A DNA stretch of 64,000 bases from positions 248,001 to 312,000 of the forward strand of contig CANNFT010000005.1 of assembly GCA_947503895.1 (NCBI GenBank), given 5' to 3'. Made by a program: the position numbers and the translations under genes. The notes below the pieces were generated by a model. It saw nothing but the letters and a program-made list of their open reading frames with translations, searched no databases and had not been told where the DNA came from. Positions 1 to 9,998 of this stretch are shown here, one piece after another. Position 1 is the first letter of the stretch; every line of letters begins with the position of its first letter. The DNA is from an uncultured Saccharospirillaceae bacterium (GTDB taxonomy: Bacteria > Pseudomonadota > Gammaproteobacteria > Pseudomonadales > Oceanobacteraceae).

Positions 1-831
1 TTGATTGAGTGTTGAAGTGTGCGTTTGATGGTTAACTTTAAGCGTAAATGGCGACTCGGTGGCATGCAGTATTAATTGTGTGCGCGAATCCGATTGCACG
101 GTTGCAAAATCGACGCGCAGTGTGGGGTCCTGTGCGTCATTAATGCCATCAGCATCAATGTCAGTGGTCAGCTCTGGTTGCTTGTCGTCAAGATCATACT
201 GGGCGTCCACACCATCAGCGTCCTTGTCTAAACTCAGCTGAGGATCTAATGGAAAGGCATCCTGTACATCGGGAATGTCATCGTTATCGTCATCCTCATC
301 AATTCGATTACCCTTGCCATCTTTATCTGTGTCGGCTATTTCGCTAGCATCATTTGGGAAATCGTCTTGGTTGTCGCCGACGCCATCTCCGTCACTATCT
401 TTTGCTTCTTGTGAATTAAATGGAAAGGCATCGGATTGATCGCTGACACCATCAAGGTCGCTGTCTAAATACGCACTCGCGTCCAGTGGAAAGGCGTCGG
501 AAATATCTAAGACCTGATCGCCATCGTCATCGTTATCCAGCGCATTGCTGATGCCATCATTGTCGGTATCGAATTGCGCTTGACTGTCGAGGGGGAAAGC
601 GTCATCTGCATCGACCACCGTATCGTTGTCATCATCTTCATCACAAGCGTCACCGAGTAAGTCATGATCCGTATCAATTTGCTCCGGATTTGGCGTTTCC
701 GGGCAGTTGTCTAAGTCATCGACAATAGCGTCATTGTCCATATCCTTGGGTAACAATATTAACGTGCAAAGAATAACCCCAATACAAGCGATCAATGCCC
801 ACTCTAGCTTACCGAATTTATATCCCATCAT
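1..831 (-). CDS. thrombospondin type 3 repeat surface protein (partial, C-terminus beyond window)
   Basis: The minus-strand frame is open from an ATG at 831 to base 1 (277 codons) with no stop, so the C-terminal part lies outside. The N-terminus has one hydrophobic segment (about residues 10-27, WALIACIGVILCTLILL) acting as an uncleaved anchor or signal. It is followed directly by acidic repeats of the form DxDxDGxxD, for example DTDNDGISN, DSDLDGVSD and DSDGDGVGD, interleaved with DAFPL/DDFPN motifs. This is the calcium-binding thrombospondin type 3 pattern; such stalks project passenger domains from the cell surface. The last visible residues leave the repeat and look like the beginning of a beta-rich domain. 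A second ATG at 828 sits about 7 bases from AGGA and may be the true start. Function of the missing C-terminal domain is unknown. Confidence 0.85.
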   Translation of the reverse strand, partial: MMGYKFGKLEWALIACIGVILCTLILLPKDMDNDAIVDDLDNCPETPNPEQIDTDHDLLGDACDEDDDNDTVVDADDAFPLDSQAQFDTDNDGISNALDNDDDGDQVLDISDAFPLDASAYLDSDLDGVSDQSDAFPFNSQEAKDSDGDGVGDNQDDFPNDASEIADTDKDGKGNRIDEDDDNDDIPDVQDAFPLDPQLSLDKDADGVDAQYDLDDKQPELTTDIDADGINDAQDPTLRVDFATVQSDSRTQLILHATESPFTLKVNHQTHTSTLNQ

Positions 832-1308
832 ATTTCCTGTGCATATGTCCTTTTACTCAATACCAAACGTCGTGCAGAGCGAGCAGCTTGCTTATTACAC
901 CGTGTGAGTCGTGCCGATCACTTTTCAAGTCGCTATTAGGATGGGGGAATCTACAGGAGCAGGTGAGATACATCAATTGCGCTATCACATTCCTGTGAAA
1001 CAGATTATGTACGGGCTCCAACGATTACATGGCGCAAAATAACGATCAATAAATAAACAATGCGATCGCCAGTATGCCCTTGAGTAATCGGTTCGGTGAA
1101 TACAGAAAAACTCGCCGAATCGACATGGCGTGGCGAATAATGACGTCACTTATTGATCATAAATTCTTTTGATTTGCTCGCTGATGAATGTTGCTAAGTT
1201 GGGTATTTGAATCTACTTTTACATTACTACGTGATGGAACCGGTTTATCACTATTCCATTCTATTGGTTCGATGCAGTCCAAGAGCGCAAAGGGCAAGTT
1301 AGAACGAT
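832..1308. other. intergenic region between divergent genes
   Basis: Gene-free stretch separating the leftward calcium-binding protein from the rightward chemoreceptor. It must contain both promoters, but I see no strong hexamer pair, palindrome or hairpin. Short overlapping reading frames here lack ribosome-binding sites and recognisable protein features. Confidence 0.5.
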
Positions 1309-3228
1309 ATGAATCAGGCATCAATAAAAACGATAATTACAGTCACATTGCTGGGCTTTGTTATATTCGTTGCTGTCTTGGTAGGAACCATCAGTCAGTG
1401 GACAGCCAAAAATATAATTGAATACCGAGTCACACAAATCGAGTTGCCCAATATGATTGGGGTGATATCTGAAAAAATTAATAAAGAAGTGTCTGTCATG
1501 TCGGCAATTGCGACACAGATCGCCACTGATTCTCACATTTTAGATTGGATTAATGACGGGAAAAACCCAGACAAAGAATCAGTGCTCACAAATAAACTCA
1601 AAAGTATCACATTAAAAAATGGGTTAAGTGCTGCATCATTTGTGGATCGGGAAACGGCAGACTTTTGGAACCAAGATGGCTATTTGAGACAATTACAAAG
1701 AGACAGCCGAGACGGTTGGTTTTTCGATTATTCCTCAAGTAATCGAGAGACCATGGTGAGTGTATACACGGATAAAGAAACGGGTAAAACCGATATGTTC
1801 GTGAACTTTCAGCAGCTCAATGGTCGGGGTCTGGGTGGAACAGGCAAGTCGTTTGAATCCGTTATATCAATGTTGAAAAATTTCAAGATTGAAGATACGG
1901 GCTTTGTTTATCTGGTGAATGAAAAGGGTGATGTGAAAATACACCCTAATAGTGATTCTCAAAAAGCCACCAATATCAGTGCCATGTATGGTTCGAGCGC
2001 CGCAAACGTATTATTGGATAAGTCCGCTATCAATACGACATCAGCCAAGTTTCAAGGTCACAACATGATATTGGCGTCTAGTCATATCGAAAGTATGGGC
2101 TGGTTTGTTGTGGTTCAAGTGCCGCATTCTGAGGTGTTTGCCACACTCAATCAGGCTGCTTTAGAAATTACATTTTGGGCATTGTTGGTGGTGATTGGGT
2201 CTGGCTTCGCGGCGTGGTTTATGGCTCGCAGACTGACCTTACCGATCAATCAAACTGCACAACTTTTTCAAAAGATGGGCCGTCAAGATGCGGACTTATC
2301 CTATCGGTTGCCTGAGTCAGGACAAAAAGAACTGGTCGATGTCGCCAGCGGTTACAATGCATTTGCTGTCAAACTGGACGAAGTGTTTAAAGAGATTGCC
2401 ACAGCAGGCAGCAAGTTACGCGATATCTCAGGTCAGTTAAAAGGCAATTCAGAAGCCACCATGGAAAGCACACTGGGAAATGATGAGAGCACCACTCAAA
2501 TATCTCATACGTTGAGTGAAGTCAGTACAGCTGTCTCTGAAGTGGCAAATAACGCAGGCGAAGCCGCTGAGATTGCGGAAGTAATTGAAAAAAATGGTAA
2601 CACTATCAATATGGTGATTGGAGAGACCAAGAAAGACATCGATGGACTCTCACTAAAAATTCAAGATGTGTCTGAAGTGATCAACTCCATGACCAGCAAT
2701 ACAGAAACCATCGCGGGTGCATTGGCTGTCATTCAGGCTATCTCAGATCAAACCAATTTATTGGCCCTGAATGCCGCGATTGAAGCTGCAAGAGCGGGCG
2801 AGCATGGAAGGGGATTTGCCGTAGTAGCAGACGAAGTCCGAAATCTAGCGAAAAAAACCGCCGACTCAACCTATGAAGTTCAGTCAATCATGGATAAATT
2901 AAAATCGACCTCGGTATCGGCTAATTCAGAGATCACGTCAATTATCAAACAGTCAGAGGTGACCAATAGCTCGATTAGCAAAGCAGAAGATATTTTAAAT
3001 GAAAATAAACACCACTTTTCAACCATATCCGATGCCAATCGAATGGTGGCAGCGGCCACGGAAGAACAATCTGTCAGTATTGAAGATATCAATCAGAGGA
3101 TGAATGTCATTAAATCAAACTCTAAGAAAAACCGGGAAAATGTCACTAAAATTGCTGACGAAGTACGCGGATTAAATCAAGTTGCTGAAAACTTAGATGA
3201 CCTAATCCGCCAGTTTAGGAAAGATTAA
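1309..3228 (+). CDS. methyl-accepting chemotaxis protein with periplasmic dCache-like sensor
   Basis: Inner-membrane chemoreceptor of 639 residues. The first membrane helix is about residues 7-30. A periplasmic region of about 250 residues follows, with dCache-like features (DGWFFDY, then [16 protein letters not shown]). The second helix is about residues 284-304 and leads into a HAMP segment (RRLTLPINQ). The cytoplasmic coiled coil carries the conserved hairpin tip: [19 protein letters not shown] begins near residue 480 and [15 protein letters not shown] follows. This tip binds CheA and CheW, so the protein should control flagellar or twitching motility in response to a ligand sensed outside the inner membrane. 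The C-terminus (QFRKD) has no CheR/CheB-tethering pentapeptide. The ligand is unknown. An orphan solute-binding protein lies convergent just downstream and might present a ligand, but that link is inference. Confidence 0.95.
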   Translation: MNQASIKTIITVTLLGFVIFVAVLVGTISQWTAKNIIEYRVTQIELPNMIGVISEKINKEVSVMSAIATQIATDSHILDWINDGKNPDKESVLTNKLKSITLKNGLSAASFVDRETADFWNQDGYLRQLQRDSRDGWFFDYSSSNRETMVSVYTDKETGKTDMFVNFQQLNGRGLGGTGKSFESVISMLKNFKIEDTGFVYLVNEKGDVKIHPNSDSQKATNISAMYGSSAANVLLDKSAINTTSAKFQGHNMILASSHIESMGWFVVVQVPHSEVFATLNQAALEITFWALLVVIGSGFAAWFMARRLTLPINQTAQLFQKMGRQDADLSYRLPESGQKELVDVASGYNAFAVKLDEVFKEIATAGSKLRDISGQLKGNSEATMESTLGNDESTTQISHTLSEVSTAVSEVANNAGEAAEIAEVIEKNGNTINMVIGETKKDIDGLSLKIQDVSEVINSMTSNTETIAGALAVIQAISDQTNLLALNAAIEAARAGEHGRGFAVVADEVRNLAKKTADSTYEVQSIMDKLKSTSVSANSEITSIIKQSEVTNSSISKAEDILNENKHHFSTISDANRMVAAATEEQSVSIEDINQRMNVIKSNSKKNRENVTKIADEVRGLNQVAENLDDLIRQFRKD

Positions 3229-3260
3229 CCTGTCATATTGTGGTAGGTTAATTTCCACCA

Positions 3261-4046
3261 TTACTCAATGCCGTAATACTCTTTTCGCTCTCGCACCCAC
3301 TTTCGGTTTTCCCGCAAAAATTTATTGATGCCTAAAACGGTATTGCCGTAATTGATGGAAGAAATCATATATAGAGAATGCGACTTTATAAGGTCCTGCC
3401 TAAACACGACACGATCTTTATTGTAGCCAGCGCCTTGCACCTGCCGAATAAACGCTTCTACATTATAATATACGCCATCAGTCCGACCGTTAAATAGTCC
3501 TTCGATCAGCCCTCTGGTGCCGCGTTCTTCCACGAGTTTAATCTCGCCCGATTCAATTTTCTCCTTATAACTCCAGGCGGTAAAGCCTTCAATAGTGCCA
3601 AGACGGGTGACGGGTTTATCTTTGTTCTTTGCTAAGGTCATGACGCCAGAGTTAAAGTAAGCTAATGGCGCGCTATAGGTCAGTTTAAACTCTGATTTCC
3701 GCGAGCGCTTCCACAGCAAATTATCCGGCATGCGAAAATCGACATCTTGATTGAGATAGGCCACCCATAATTCGTTGGGTTTCATCACACGAAACTCAAA
3801 TGTGATGTCGTTTTCCTTACCAAATTGATTCAGCAAATCAACTAAATACCCTTTGGGTTGATTGTCTGTGAAATTAAAGAATGGGTATAGGTTGACGTTT
3901 TCAACGCCCACCACGTACGACTTAGCCTGCACGCTATTCATCATGAAAAGCGAACATACTACCGTAGCAAAGGCGAACAATTTTGATCGAAGAAACGGAA
4001 GCAGTCTGCTTGAAAAGCAGCGTGCACTTATATCCAAGTTATACAT
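3261..4046 (-). CDS. periplasmic solute-binding protein, family 3 (orphan)
   Basis: The protein has 261 residues from the start chosen here. The frame is open to 4118, but the ATG at 4046 has AGGAT about 8 bases upstream and puts a signal peptide at the very N-terminus, with likely cleavage after SVQA. The mature part has the bilobed amino-acid-binding (SBP_bac_3) layout: VVGVENVNLYPFFNF at the start, PKGYLVDLLNQFGKE as the first lobe helix, and a second-lobe stretch RLGTIEGFTAW. No permease or ATPase gene lies beside it, so it may act with a remote ABC transporter, as a sensory partner, or be a divergent member with another role. Two similar orphan proteins occur at 54.6 kb and 57.1 kb. It is convergent with the chemoreceptor. 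Family assignment is good; the substrate is unknown. Confidence 0.8.
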   Translation of the reverse strand: MYNLDISARCFSSRLLPFLRSKLFAFATVVCSLFMMNSVQAKSYVVGVENVNLYPFFNFTDNQPKGYLVDLLNQFGKENDITFEFRVMKPNELWVAYLNQDVDFRMPDNLLWKRSRKSEFKLTYSAPLAYFNSGVMTLAKNKDKPVTRLGTIEGFTAWSYKEKIESGEIKLVEERGTRGLIEGLFNGRTDGVYYNVEAFIRQVQGAGYNKDRVVFRQDLIKSHSLYMISSINYGNTVLGINKFLRENRKWVRERKEYYGIE

Positions 4047-4134
4047 TCTGAATATCCTATTTAGATATTTCGCAGATTCAGTTTTATTCGATGAGCCAGT
4101 ACCAACGGGCAGGCTCATCGATGAAATGTTAGAA

Positions 4135-6975
4135 TTAGCAGTAATACGATTTATTTCGAGGGCGAATGAACATTAACATTGATAGCAAGATCAACACGCT
4201 ACCCAATGAACCGATCTTGGTCAGTGCGTCCTCTTCTTCATCATCGTCTTTATTCTTACCTGTACTATTAGTTTGCTCAGCAAGGCTCATGGTTTTAGAA
4301 GTAAACGTGCCGACAACACCGTTAACATTGATCTCTGTTGTGGTTTCCACTTCGTATTCTGCAGATGAGGTATGGCGTAGGCAAAGGTAATCACCATTTT
4401 CAACGTTACCTGCAGCCGAGGTGAAGTTGCCATTACAGCCGATAGAATATTCTCCCCCCTCACTGATGGTGATCGGAACCGTCACTTGAATACCCGAGAT
4501 ACGGATTATGCTAGACGTAATGATCGATGATAGGTCTGTACCTGAGACGTACGGTATCGAAATTTTAGTCGGTGTTGCATTACTTGGAAATTCGTTGACC
4601 GGATTGTTTGTATCTGGTGTTTCGTCCACAGGTGTTTCGTCTACAGGTGTTTCGTCTACAGGTGTTTCGTCTACAGGTGTTTCGTCTACAGGCGTTTCAT
4701 CCACAGGTGTTTCATCTACCGGTGCAGAAGGGTCCGCCAGTGTGACCGAACTAAAGTTAACCACGGTTTGCCCAATCGTCATGGAAGTGGTCGTCGTTGT
4801 TGAATAGTTAGCAGATGAAGTATGACGTAAACAAACGGTATCACCTTGTGAAACATTCCCCGCTTCTGTGGTGAAGGTGTCGTTACAGCCAATAGAGTAT
4901 TCACCATTGGTAATGGAAATAGCCAGTGGTGTATCAAAGCCCGATAGCGTTTGGGCTTCACTCGTCACGATGGTGGATAACGCAACGTCATTTTGAGTAG
5001 CAAAACCAATTGGTGTTATTTCAGTAGCGCAACTGTTTTGGAACGCAATCCATGCCCACTCCGGGTGATCAATAAATGGGTTGCGGTTACCTTGATAAGC
5101 GTGAATTTTATCGTTACGTGCGCGCTCAATATCATCGACTGGATCAGCAGCATGCCAAGACAATATGTCACACAACTTACCTAAGTTGGCAACAGGATCT
5201 CCAGCATTTTCAAATGCATCGACGCCGACGGAGTCAATCAACACTAAATCCGGCATATCTGAGTCCGCCGTTTCATAGCGTACATCCATATACATAACCA
5301 TACGGGCCACATCGCCTTTTACTTCATCTCGTGGTTCCCAAGAAGTACCCGCGACACGCTTGTTATCAGACGTTTCAACTTGTTCGCCGCCATTAGCAAA
5401 ATCTAAATTTCCGCGTGCGCTGTTAAGTGAAACATCGGCAGGGCGTAGGTGGTGGATATCCGTGTAGCCTTTTTGAGAGCTGCTGGGGAAACCATGGCTT
5501 TTTGCCCACACGTGTTCGCGGTTCCAGTAATCTTGGTTGTTGGCTTGATCGCCAGAGGCATTTTGTTGTTTAAAAATAGAACGACCAGAATACAACAGTA
5601 AGACATTGTCAGAGTCGGCAGGGTCTTCATCAGTATAAGTTAAAGCAGTCCACACTTCGCTGTAACTGAGCATTGTATGATTCGCGGAGATATCTTGCGT
5701 TAAGGCGGCTCTAAAAGCCGTTTTATCCGTTGTATTGGCTGCCAGGCTATTTGCGTAATAGGTATCGTGGTTATAGGTATTAATGTCAAAGACAGGCGCA
5801 ATATCAGGGCAGTTTAAACATTGAGTGACCACCAGCGCAGAACCTGCAGTCGGCATTGCTTCGCCACCGACACAGGCTGATTCGCCTTTACATCCTAAAC
5901 CATCAAATGTGTTTTGCAGTTCGCTGCTCCACTCGCTGGCTTGGGTAGTAAAGTCGTCTGTTAAATTGGTATTACCAGAGGTGACGGTATCTTTTCGACG
6001 TAAGGTGTCAGTAGCAGAGATCCAAACTTGATTAACACCTACTTGGCCAAAGCTATCAACCACTGTTTCACCAGCACCGGACAATAGAGCAATGACATCA
6101 TTACCCGTAAAAGTGGCAACATCGGCAGCGTCGATACCCTGTGGAGCTGCTTTTTTAAAGTTGGCTTCTGCGTTAGCATTGTAGACCACTAAGCTGGAAC
6201 CCGCGACAAGGTTACCTTGTAAAAAGACTTGCTCAGAAGGCCAGGTCGAACCGTCACGGAATAATTGCAGTTTAAATTTGTTATCAGCCAAATCGATATC
6301 GGCATCACCAATATTTGAAATTTCAATGACTTTATTATTGTCTGTGCCATTCACAATTTCAGAAAGCACAACCACTGGGCCAGATGGCACAACCGGATTA
6401 TCTGGATCGACAGGATCCGCGCCGCATGCATCTACACCTGAGCAACCTAGTCCATCGGCAACGTCTTTACCCGCAGAAAACCATTCCGCACTTGTCCAAG
6501 TATCCGTGAAGTCTGTATCACCCGCTAGAATGTTAGCATTTCTTCGTAGCGTGACATCTTGTGCAAACGAGCTGGCATTTAAATATTGGCCAATTGAATC
6601 GATGACAGCACCATCTTTGTTTAGCGTAAATTGATCGTTACCATTGTGCTGCACAATGCTGGTTTCTGAAATGGCGCCTGTTGCGGTTTTGAATTCGGCG
6701 GCGGCGCTACTGTTATAAATCACCAAGCTGGCCCCCGCGGCTAATGTGCCGCTGTAATTATAAGCCAGTTGCGAGTCTGTACCGTTGCTGAATTTGATCA
6801 GCTGATAACCGGTTAAATCTACATCAGCGTTACCGAGGTTGGATATTTCAATCGCTTTGTTATTACCACCACCTTCTATGTACTCGGTAATGATGACATT
6901 TGCATTAACTGTAGGAATGCTTATCCCAAGTATTAACGGTAAATATTTTCCAAAACTGGACCAGATATTTCTCAT
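4135..6975 (-). CDS. secreted nuclease: two lamin-tail domains plus endonuclease I domain
   Basis: Extracellular multidomain nuclease of 946 residues. The start at 6975 has an excellent ribosome-binding site (GGGAGG) and a signal peptide ending about residue 25 (PTVNA). Two lamin-tail domains follow (about 25-140 and 195-320; NKAIEISNLGNADVDLTGY and NKVIEISNIGDADIDL). An EndA/endonuclease I-type catalytic domain lies about 395-630, with the metal-site motif NREHVWAKSHG (His488) and DIHHLRPAD near 506. The tail has two copies of a Cys-containing module (EYSIGCN...VCLRHTSSA and EYSIGCNG...LCLRHTSSA). They are separated by seven VDETP repeats at about 752-788. The tail ends with an acidic stretch, one hydrophobic helix and basic residues, a sorting-type anchor without the usual GlyGly. 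The likely role is degradation of extracellular DNA. It follows the porin-nuclease operon in the same direction, after a hairpin. Confidence 0.9.
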   Translation of the reverse strand: MRNIWSSFGKYLPLILGISIPTVNANVIITEYIEGGGNNKAIEISNLGNADVDLTGYQLIKFSNGTDSQLAYNYSGTLAAGASLVIYNSSAAAEFKTATGAISETSIVQHNGNDQFTLNKDGAVIDSIGQYLNASSFAQDVTLRRNANILAGDTDFTDTWTSAEWFSAGKDVADGLGCSGVDACGADPVDPDNPVVPSGPVVVLSEIVNGTDNNKVIEISNIGDADIDLADNKFKLQLFRDGSTWPSEQVFLQGNLVAGSSLVVYNANAEANFKKAAPQGIDAADVATFTGNDVIALLSGAGETVVDSFGQVGVNQVWISATDTLRRKDTVTSGNTNLTDDFTTQASEWSSELQNTFDGLGCKGESACVGGEAMPTAGSALVVTQCLNCPDIAPVFDINTYNHDTYYANSLAANTTDKTAFRAALTQDISANHTMLSYSEVWTALTYTDEDPADSDNVLLLYSGRSIFKQQNASGDQANNQDYWNREHVWAKSHGFPSSSQKGYTDIHHLRPADVSLNSARGNLDFANGGEQVETSDNKRVAGTSWEPRDEVKGDVARMVMYMDVRYETADSDMPDLVLIDSVGVDAFENAGDPVANLGKLCDILSWHAADPVDDIERARNDKIHAYQGNRNPFIDHPEWAWIAFQNSCATEITPIGFATQNDVALSTIVTSEAQTLSGFDTPLAISITNGEYSIGCNDTFTTEAGNVSQGDTVCLRHTSSANYSTTTTTSMTIGQTVVNFSSVTLADPSAPVDETPVDETPVDETPVDETPVDETPVDETPVDETPDTNNPVNEFPSNATPTKISIPYVSGTDLSSIITSSIIRISGIQVTVPITISEGGEYSIGCNGNFTSAAGNVENGDYLCLRHTSSAEYEVETTTEINVNGVVGTFTSKTMSLAEQTNSTGKNKDDDEEEDALTKIGSLGSVLILLSMLMFIRPRNKSYYC
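4612..4725 (-). repeat. 15-bp tandem repeat encoding (VDETP)n
   Basis: About seven near-identical 15-base units (plus-strand form tctacaggtgtttcg, with a few C/T changes) encode VDETP repeats in the linker between two C-terminal modules of the nuclease. Because the unit is a multiple of three, slippage would change linker length but not the frame. Confidence 0.9.
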
Positions 6976-7270
6976 GAATACCTCCCGTGGTACTAATTAG
7001 TTTGCGTTAAGCGGAATTTAAAAGTTTGAATGTGATCAGCCGTATTTTAAAAATGAATACTGGTCCACATTTTTTGGTGTGGGAAATATATCGGTTTAGA
7101 ACTTATTAGGTTGTTATTATGTGTAACCCAGTCGTGTAAAACTGTAAGCCTAAAGTGATATGAATTTGCGTATTTATTCGCTGACCAAAATTGAATTATT
7201 GAATGACTAAAATTCCTAAAATATTTAGGCAGTAGACATTTAATGGGTAGGTTTAATAAACCTTAGTGAG

Positions 7271-7299
7271 AAATGCAGGGCTGATTAGGCCCTGCATTT
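7271..7299 (-). terminator. hairpin after the porin-nuclease operon
   Basis: Perfect 11-bp inverted repeat AAATGCAGGGC / GCCCTGCATTT with a 7-base loop, 7 bases beyond the stop of the ExeM-like nuclease. In the direction of that gene it is followed by TTTCTC, a weak U-tract. The other strand has a better T-run. It probably ends or attenuates the operon before the next nuclease gene. Confidence 0.7.
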
Positions 7300-7305
7300 T
7301 TAAAT

Positions 7306-9942
7306 TTAAGACTTTCTTTTTAGGCGTAGCAAGCCGAGTAATCCGACTAATAACATTGGGCCAAGCGGACCACCGCCTCCAGTGTGATCGTAAGGAGGTG
7401 TAATGGATTCAGCGATTAAACCACTGCGTTTTTTAACACTGATTTCCATTGATTGCTTTGCATCAGAGACCACTGTGCCTTCACGTGATTCAGCATCTGG
7501 ATCTTCCGGTGCGCCTTTTACTAACGACATTTCCAGTGTGTATTGACCTTCATCTAGGTTAACCACTTCAAAGAAGACCGTTTGTTGACCGTTTTCGGTT
7601 AACTTAATCTCCGGAATGGCCACTGTATTTGAATTTTTATTCAGTCCGCGAATTTTTAGTTTTGCCACATCGTTCACTTCAGGAGTCGCCGTCGCGGGAA
7701 TACTGAAGGGTACAGTGATGCTGTCACCGCTGCTTGCGAACGTGACTCGTTTACCATCTGTTTCACCGTAGCGATAACTTAGAGACATGACGGCAGAGTC
7801 ATGGTCTGAAGATCGAAATGGACTCACCTCATAAAATGCATTGGCGTTTGACCCTTTGAATTCTTCATTGTAGTCATACAGTGTTGATTCGGCCGCATTG
7901 ATATGCCATTCAACAGCATCGACTAAGCGATCTTCCAGTGAAGGGCTAATCAGCATGTGATCCAGTGAACCGACTTCGTCATTATACGAGTAACTCCAAC
8001 TTAGCTTACCTTTTTCGTCATCTTTAAGTGCAGCCGCACTGATGTAGCCATAGGTTTTGGTTATCTTTTTACCCGAGCTACCAAATTGTTTTATGCCTTT
8101 AATAAATGTATCGCGAGCGGCATAAATAGCTTTGTCAGTTGGGTTTTTGGTGAGAACCAGTATTGGATCTTCGTATGTATAGGCATTCATATCACCCAAT
8201 AGAATTCGATCACCACCAATTTTTTCCATTTGCTCGCCCAATTGAACCGCAGCAGCCACTCGGAAATGTTCACAATTACCTTGGAAGTCTAGGTCTTGAA
8301 CATTGTCATTGGTTGGGTCAAAGTTTTCCCAAGTTTCCCATCCTTGCCAATCTTCCCAACACGTAGAACCTTTCGATTTAAGATGGTTGGCAACGACCGT
8401 TAAGCGTTTACCGGTCGAGTGTACGATGAATGTTGCCATCAAAGAGTCACGTTGATAGTTATCACCGCTTTCTCTAATTTCCCCTTTGCCATCTAAAATA
8501 GCGGCACCGGTCTCATCGACGATAATAGGGGCATGCTGAGACGGCATTGGAATGACATCTACTGCTTCCAACGTTAATTTGCTCGGACGATACAATATAC
8601 CGGTCGTCACAACATCACTACCAATGGTGTCTTGCTCATCAATGATCGTATCGCCATTGGCATCAAAACCGACAAATGCATAACGATTATCTTGATGTCG
8701 AGCATCACCACGGTCACGAGGGAATTCTTTATAATATTCGTTGTTTAATTCATCTTGAATTTTTTTAATGGCGCTGAACGTACCAAAGCCATTATTTTCC
8801 ACTTCGAGAAGTCCTACCACATCTGAATCCATGGCATACAAGGTGTTAATCAATTTCTCTGTCTGACGGGTAAATTCATCGGATGAATCAGCACCACGAT
8901 CATCACCATGAGGGTTCTGCTCGCCACCAAATGGTGAGTTGAAATAATTCAATACATTTTGTGTGGCAACCTTAATAATAAATTCGTCGTAGTCTGATAC
9001 CGTTGAAATAATGGGGGTATCACTTCTTGGTGTATTACGAATGAAGTTGCTGCTGGTCACATTAAACTCTGAGCTATCCGGTACGTATAAACGATAACGG
9101 TCATAGTTATAAAGAATGACACCTTTTAAGTCGACGACACTGTCATTGACACGAATATAGTTAGTATTTGGATTGCTTTGAAATCCAGGGTAGTAAGGAA
9201 TCTCGCCGTTAGAAGCTCGATCATCGCTTTCTAAAAATAGGAGGTAATCTTGGTTTTGTGCGCGTTGTGCAATGGATTCGGCACTGCCAGGTGCAGCGAC
9301 CTGATTAGGGTGCAGATTAATACGTGAATAAGTCAACGCCATATTGTTGCGACGAGCATCATAGTCATAGCTGTACGTACGCGCCACGCGCATATCTTGA
9401 TAGCCGGCTTGCGAGTCATTCATATCCGACGGTAGGTTGACCAGCATACCTTCATGACGTTCCAGTAATTCGGCAAAAGAACCGTTTTCATCTGTCACTT
9501 TTAAATCAATCGCGCCGGGTGAAGTCGTTGTATTATCGACTAATTCCCATTCTTTATTCGTGGCTGATATTTGGGTTAATCCAAAATACTCTTTGACGAT
9601 ACCGCGCACACAAACGGTATGGCCTACGCTGGGTAGAGATGTGTTACCCATGTAAACGTATAGTCCGTCTGATGTTGTGTCATCACCATCTTGGTTATAC
9701 AGCGTGATGGCATTATAGAGATGTGCGCTGACGATACCGGTAACCATATATTCTTGTTCCGTCTCGTACACACCTTCAGATAGCAATGGTGAGATAGCAG
9801 ACGAACCTTGGATTTCCGCAATGGTCTTGTGTTCAATGCCGGTTGCGTCTGTACAGGTATTCGTTTGTGATGCAAATGACCACTGACTAAATGCAAGACT
9901 CGCAAAAGTCGTTAGCATTGGGAGTTTAAATAAATTCTTCAT
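7306..9942 (-). CDS. ExeM/NucH-like extracellular nuclease with GlyGly-CTERM anchor
   Basis: Secreted DNA-degrading enzyme of 878 residues. A GTG at 9954 is in frame, but the ATG at 9942 has GGA seven bases upstream and begins a classical signal peptide (MKNLFKLPMLTTFASLAFS), so 9942 is preferred. An N-terminal OB-fold-like part (MVTGIVSAHLYNAITLYNQ to VCVRGIVKEY) is followed by an endonuclease/exonuclease/phosphatase domain from about residue 319. Its motifs are IKVATQNVLNYF, GLLEVENNGFG, VVANHLKSKGS, LLGDMNAYTYED (about 580) and SSDHDSAV (about 710), which hold the metal and phosphate ligands. The C-terminus has GGGGPLGP, a hydrophobic helix and RLKRKS: a GlyGly-CTERM signal processed by rhombosortase after type II secretion in known cases. 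It lies 56 bases after the porin gene and is probably co-transcribed with it. In Shewanella, ExeM of this family degrades extracellular DNA. Confidence 0.92.
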   Translation of the reverse strand: MKNLFKLPMLTTFASLAFSQWSFASQTNTCTDATGIEHKTIAEIQGSSAISPLLSEGVYETEQEYMVTGIVSAHLYNAITLYNQDGDDTTSDGLYVYMGNTSLPSVGHTVCVRGIVKEYFGLTQISATNKEWELVDNTTTSPGAIDLKVTDENGSFAELLERHEGMLVNLPSDMNDSQAGYQDMRVARTYSYDYDARRNNMALTYSRINLHPNQVAAPGSAESIAQRAQNQDYLLFLESDDRASNGEIPYYPGFQSNPNTNYIRVNDSVVDLKGVILYNYDRYRLYVPDSSEFNVTSSNFIRNTPRSDTPIISTVSDYDEFIIKVATQNVLNYFNSPFGGEQNPHGDDRGADSSDEFTRQTEKLINTLYAMDSDVVGLLEVENNGFGTFSAIKKIQDELNNEYYKEFPRDRGDARHQDNRYAFVGFDANGDTIIDEQDTIGSDVVTTGILYRPSKLTLEAVDVIPMPSQHAPIIVDETGAAILDGKGEIRESGDNYQRDSLMATFIVHSTGKRLTVVANHLKSKGSTCWEDWQGWETWENFDPTNDNVQDLDFQGNCEHFRVAAAVQLGEQMEKIGGDRILLGDMNAYTYEDPILVLTKNPTDKAIYAARDTFIKGIKQFGSSGKKITKTYGYISAAALKDDEKGKLSWSYSYNDEVGSLDHMLISPSLEDRLVDAVEWHINAAESTLYDYNEEFKGSNANAFYEVSPFRSSDHDSAVMSLSYRYGETDGKRVTFASSGDSITVPFSIPATATPEVNDVAKLKIRGLNKNSNTVAIPEIKLTENGQQTVFFEVVNLDEGQYTLEMSLVKGAPEDPDAESREGTVVSDAKQSMEISVKKRSGLIAESITPPYDHTGGGGPLGPMLLVGLLGLLRLKRKS

Positions 9943-9998
9943 CAATATTTCCACTTAATATTTCAATAACTCATCATTTCAATAAGTGATTTTGATTC

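Noticed and set aside
4508..4807. Plus-strand frame made of VSSTG repeats
   Set aside because: It is the antisense reading of the VDETP minisatellite in the nuclease gene.
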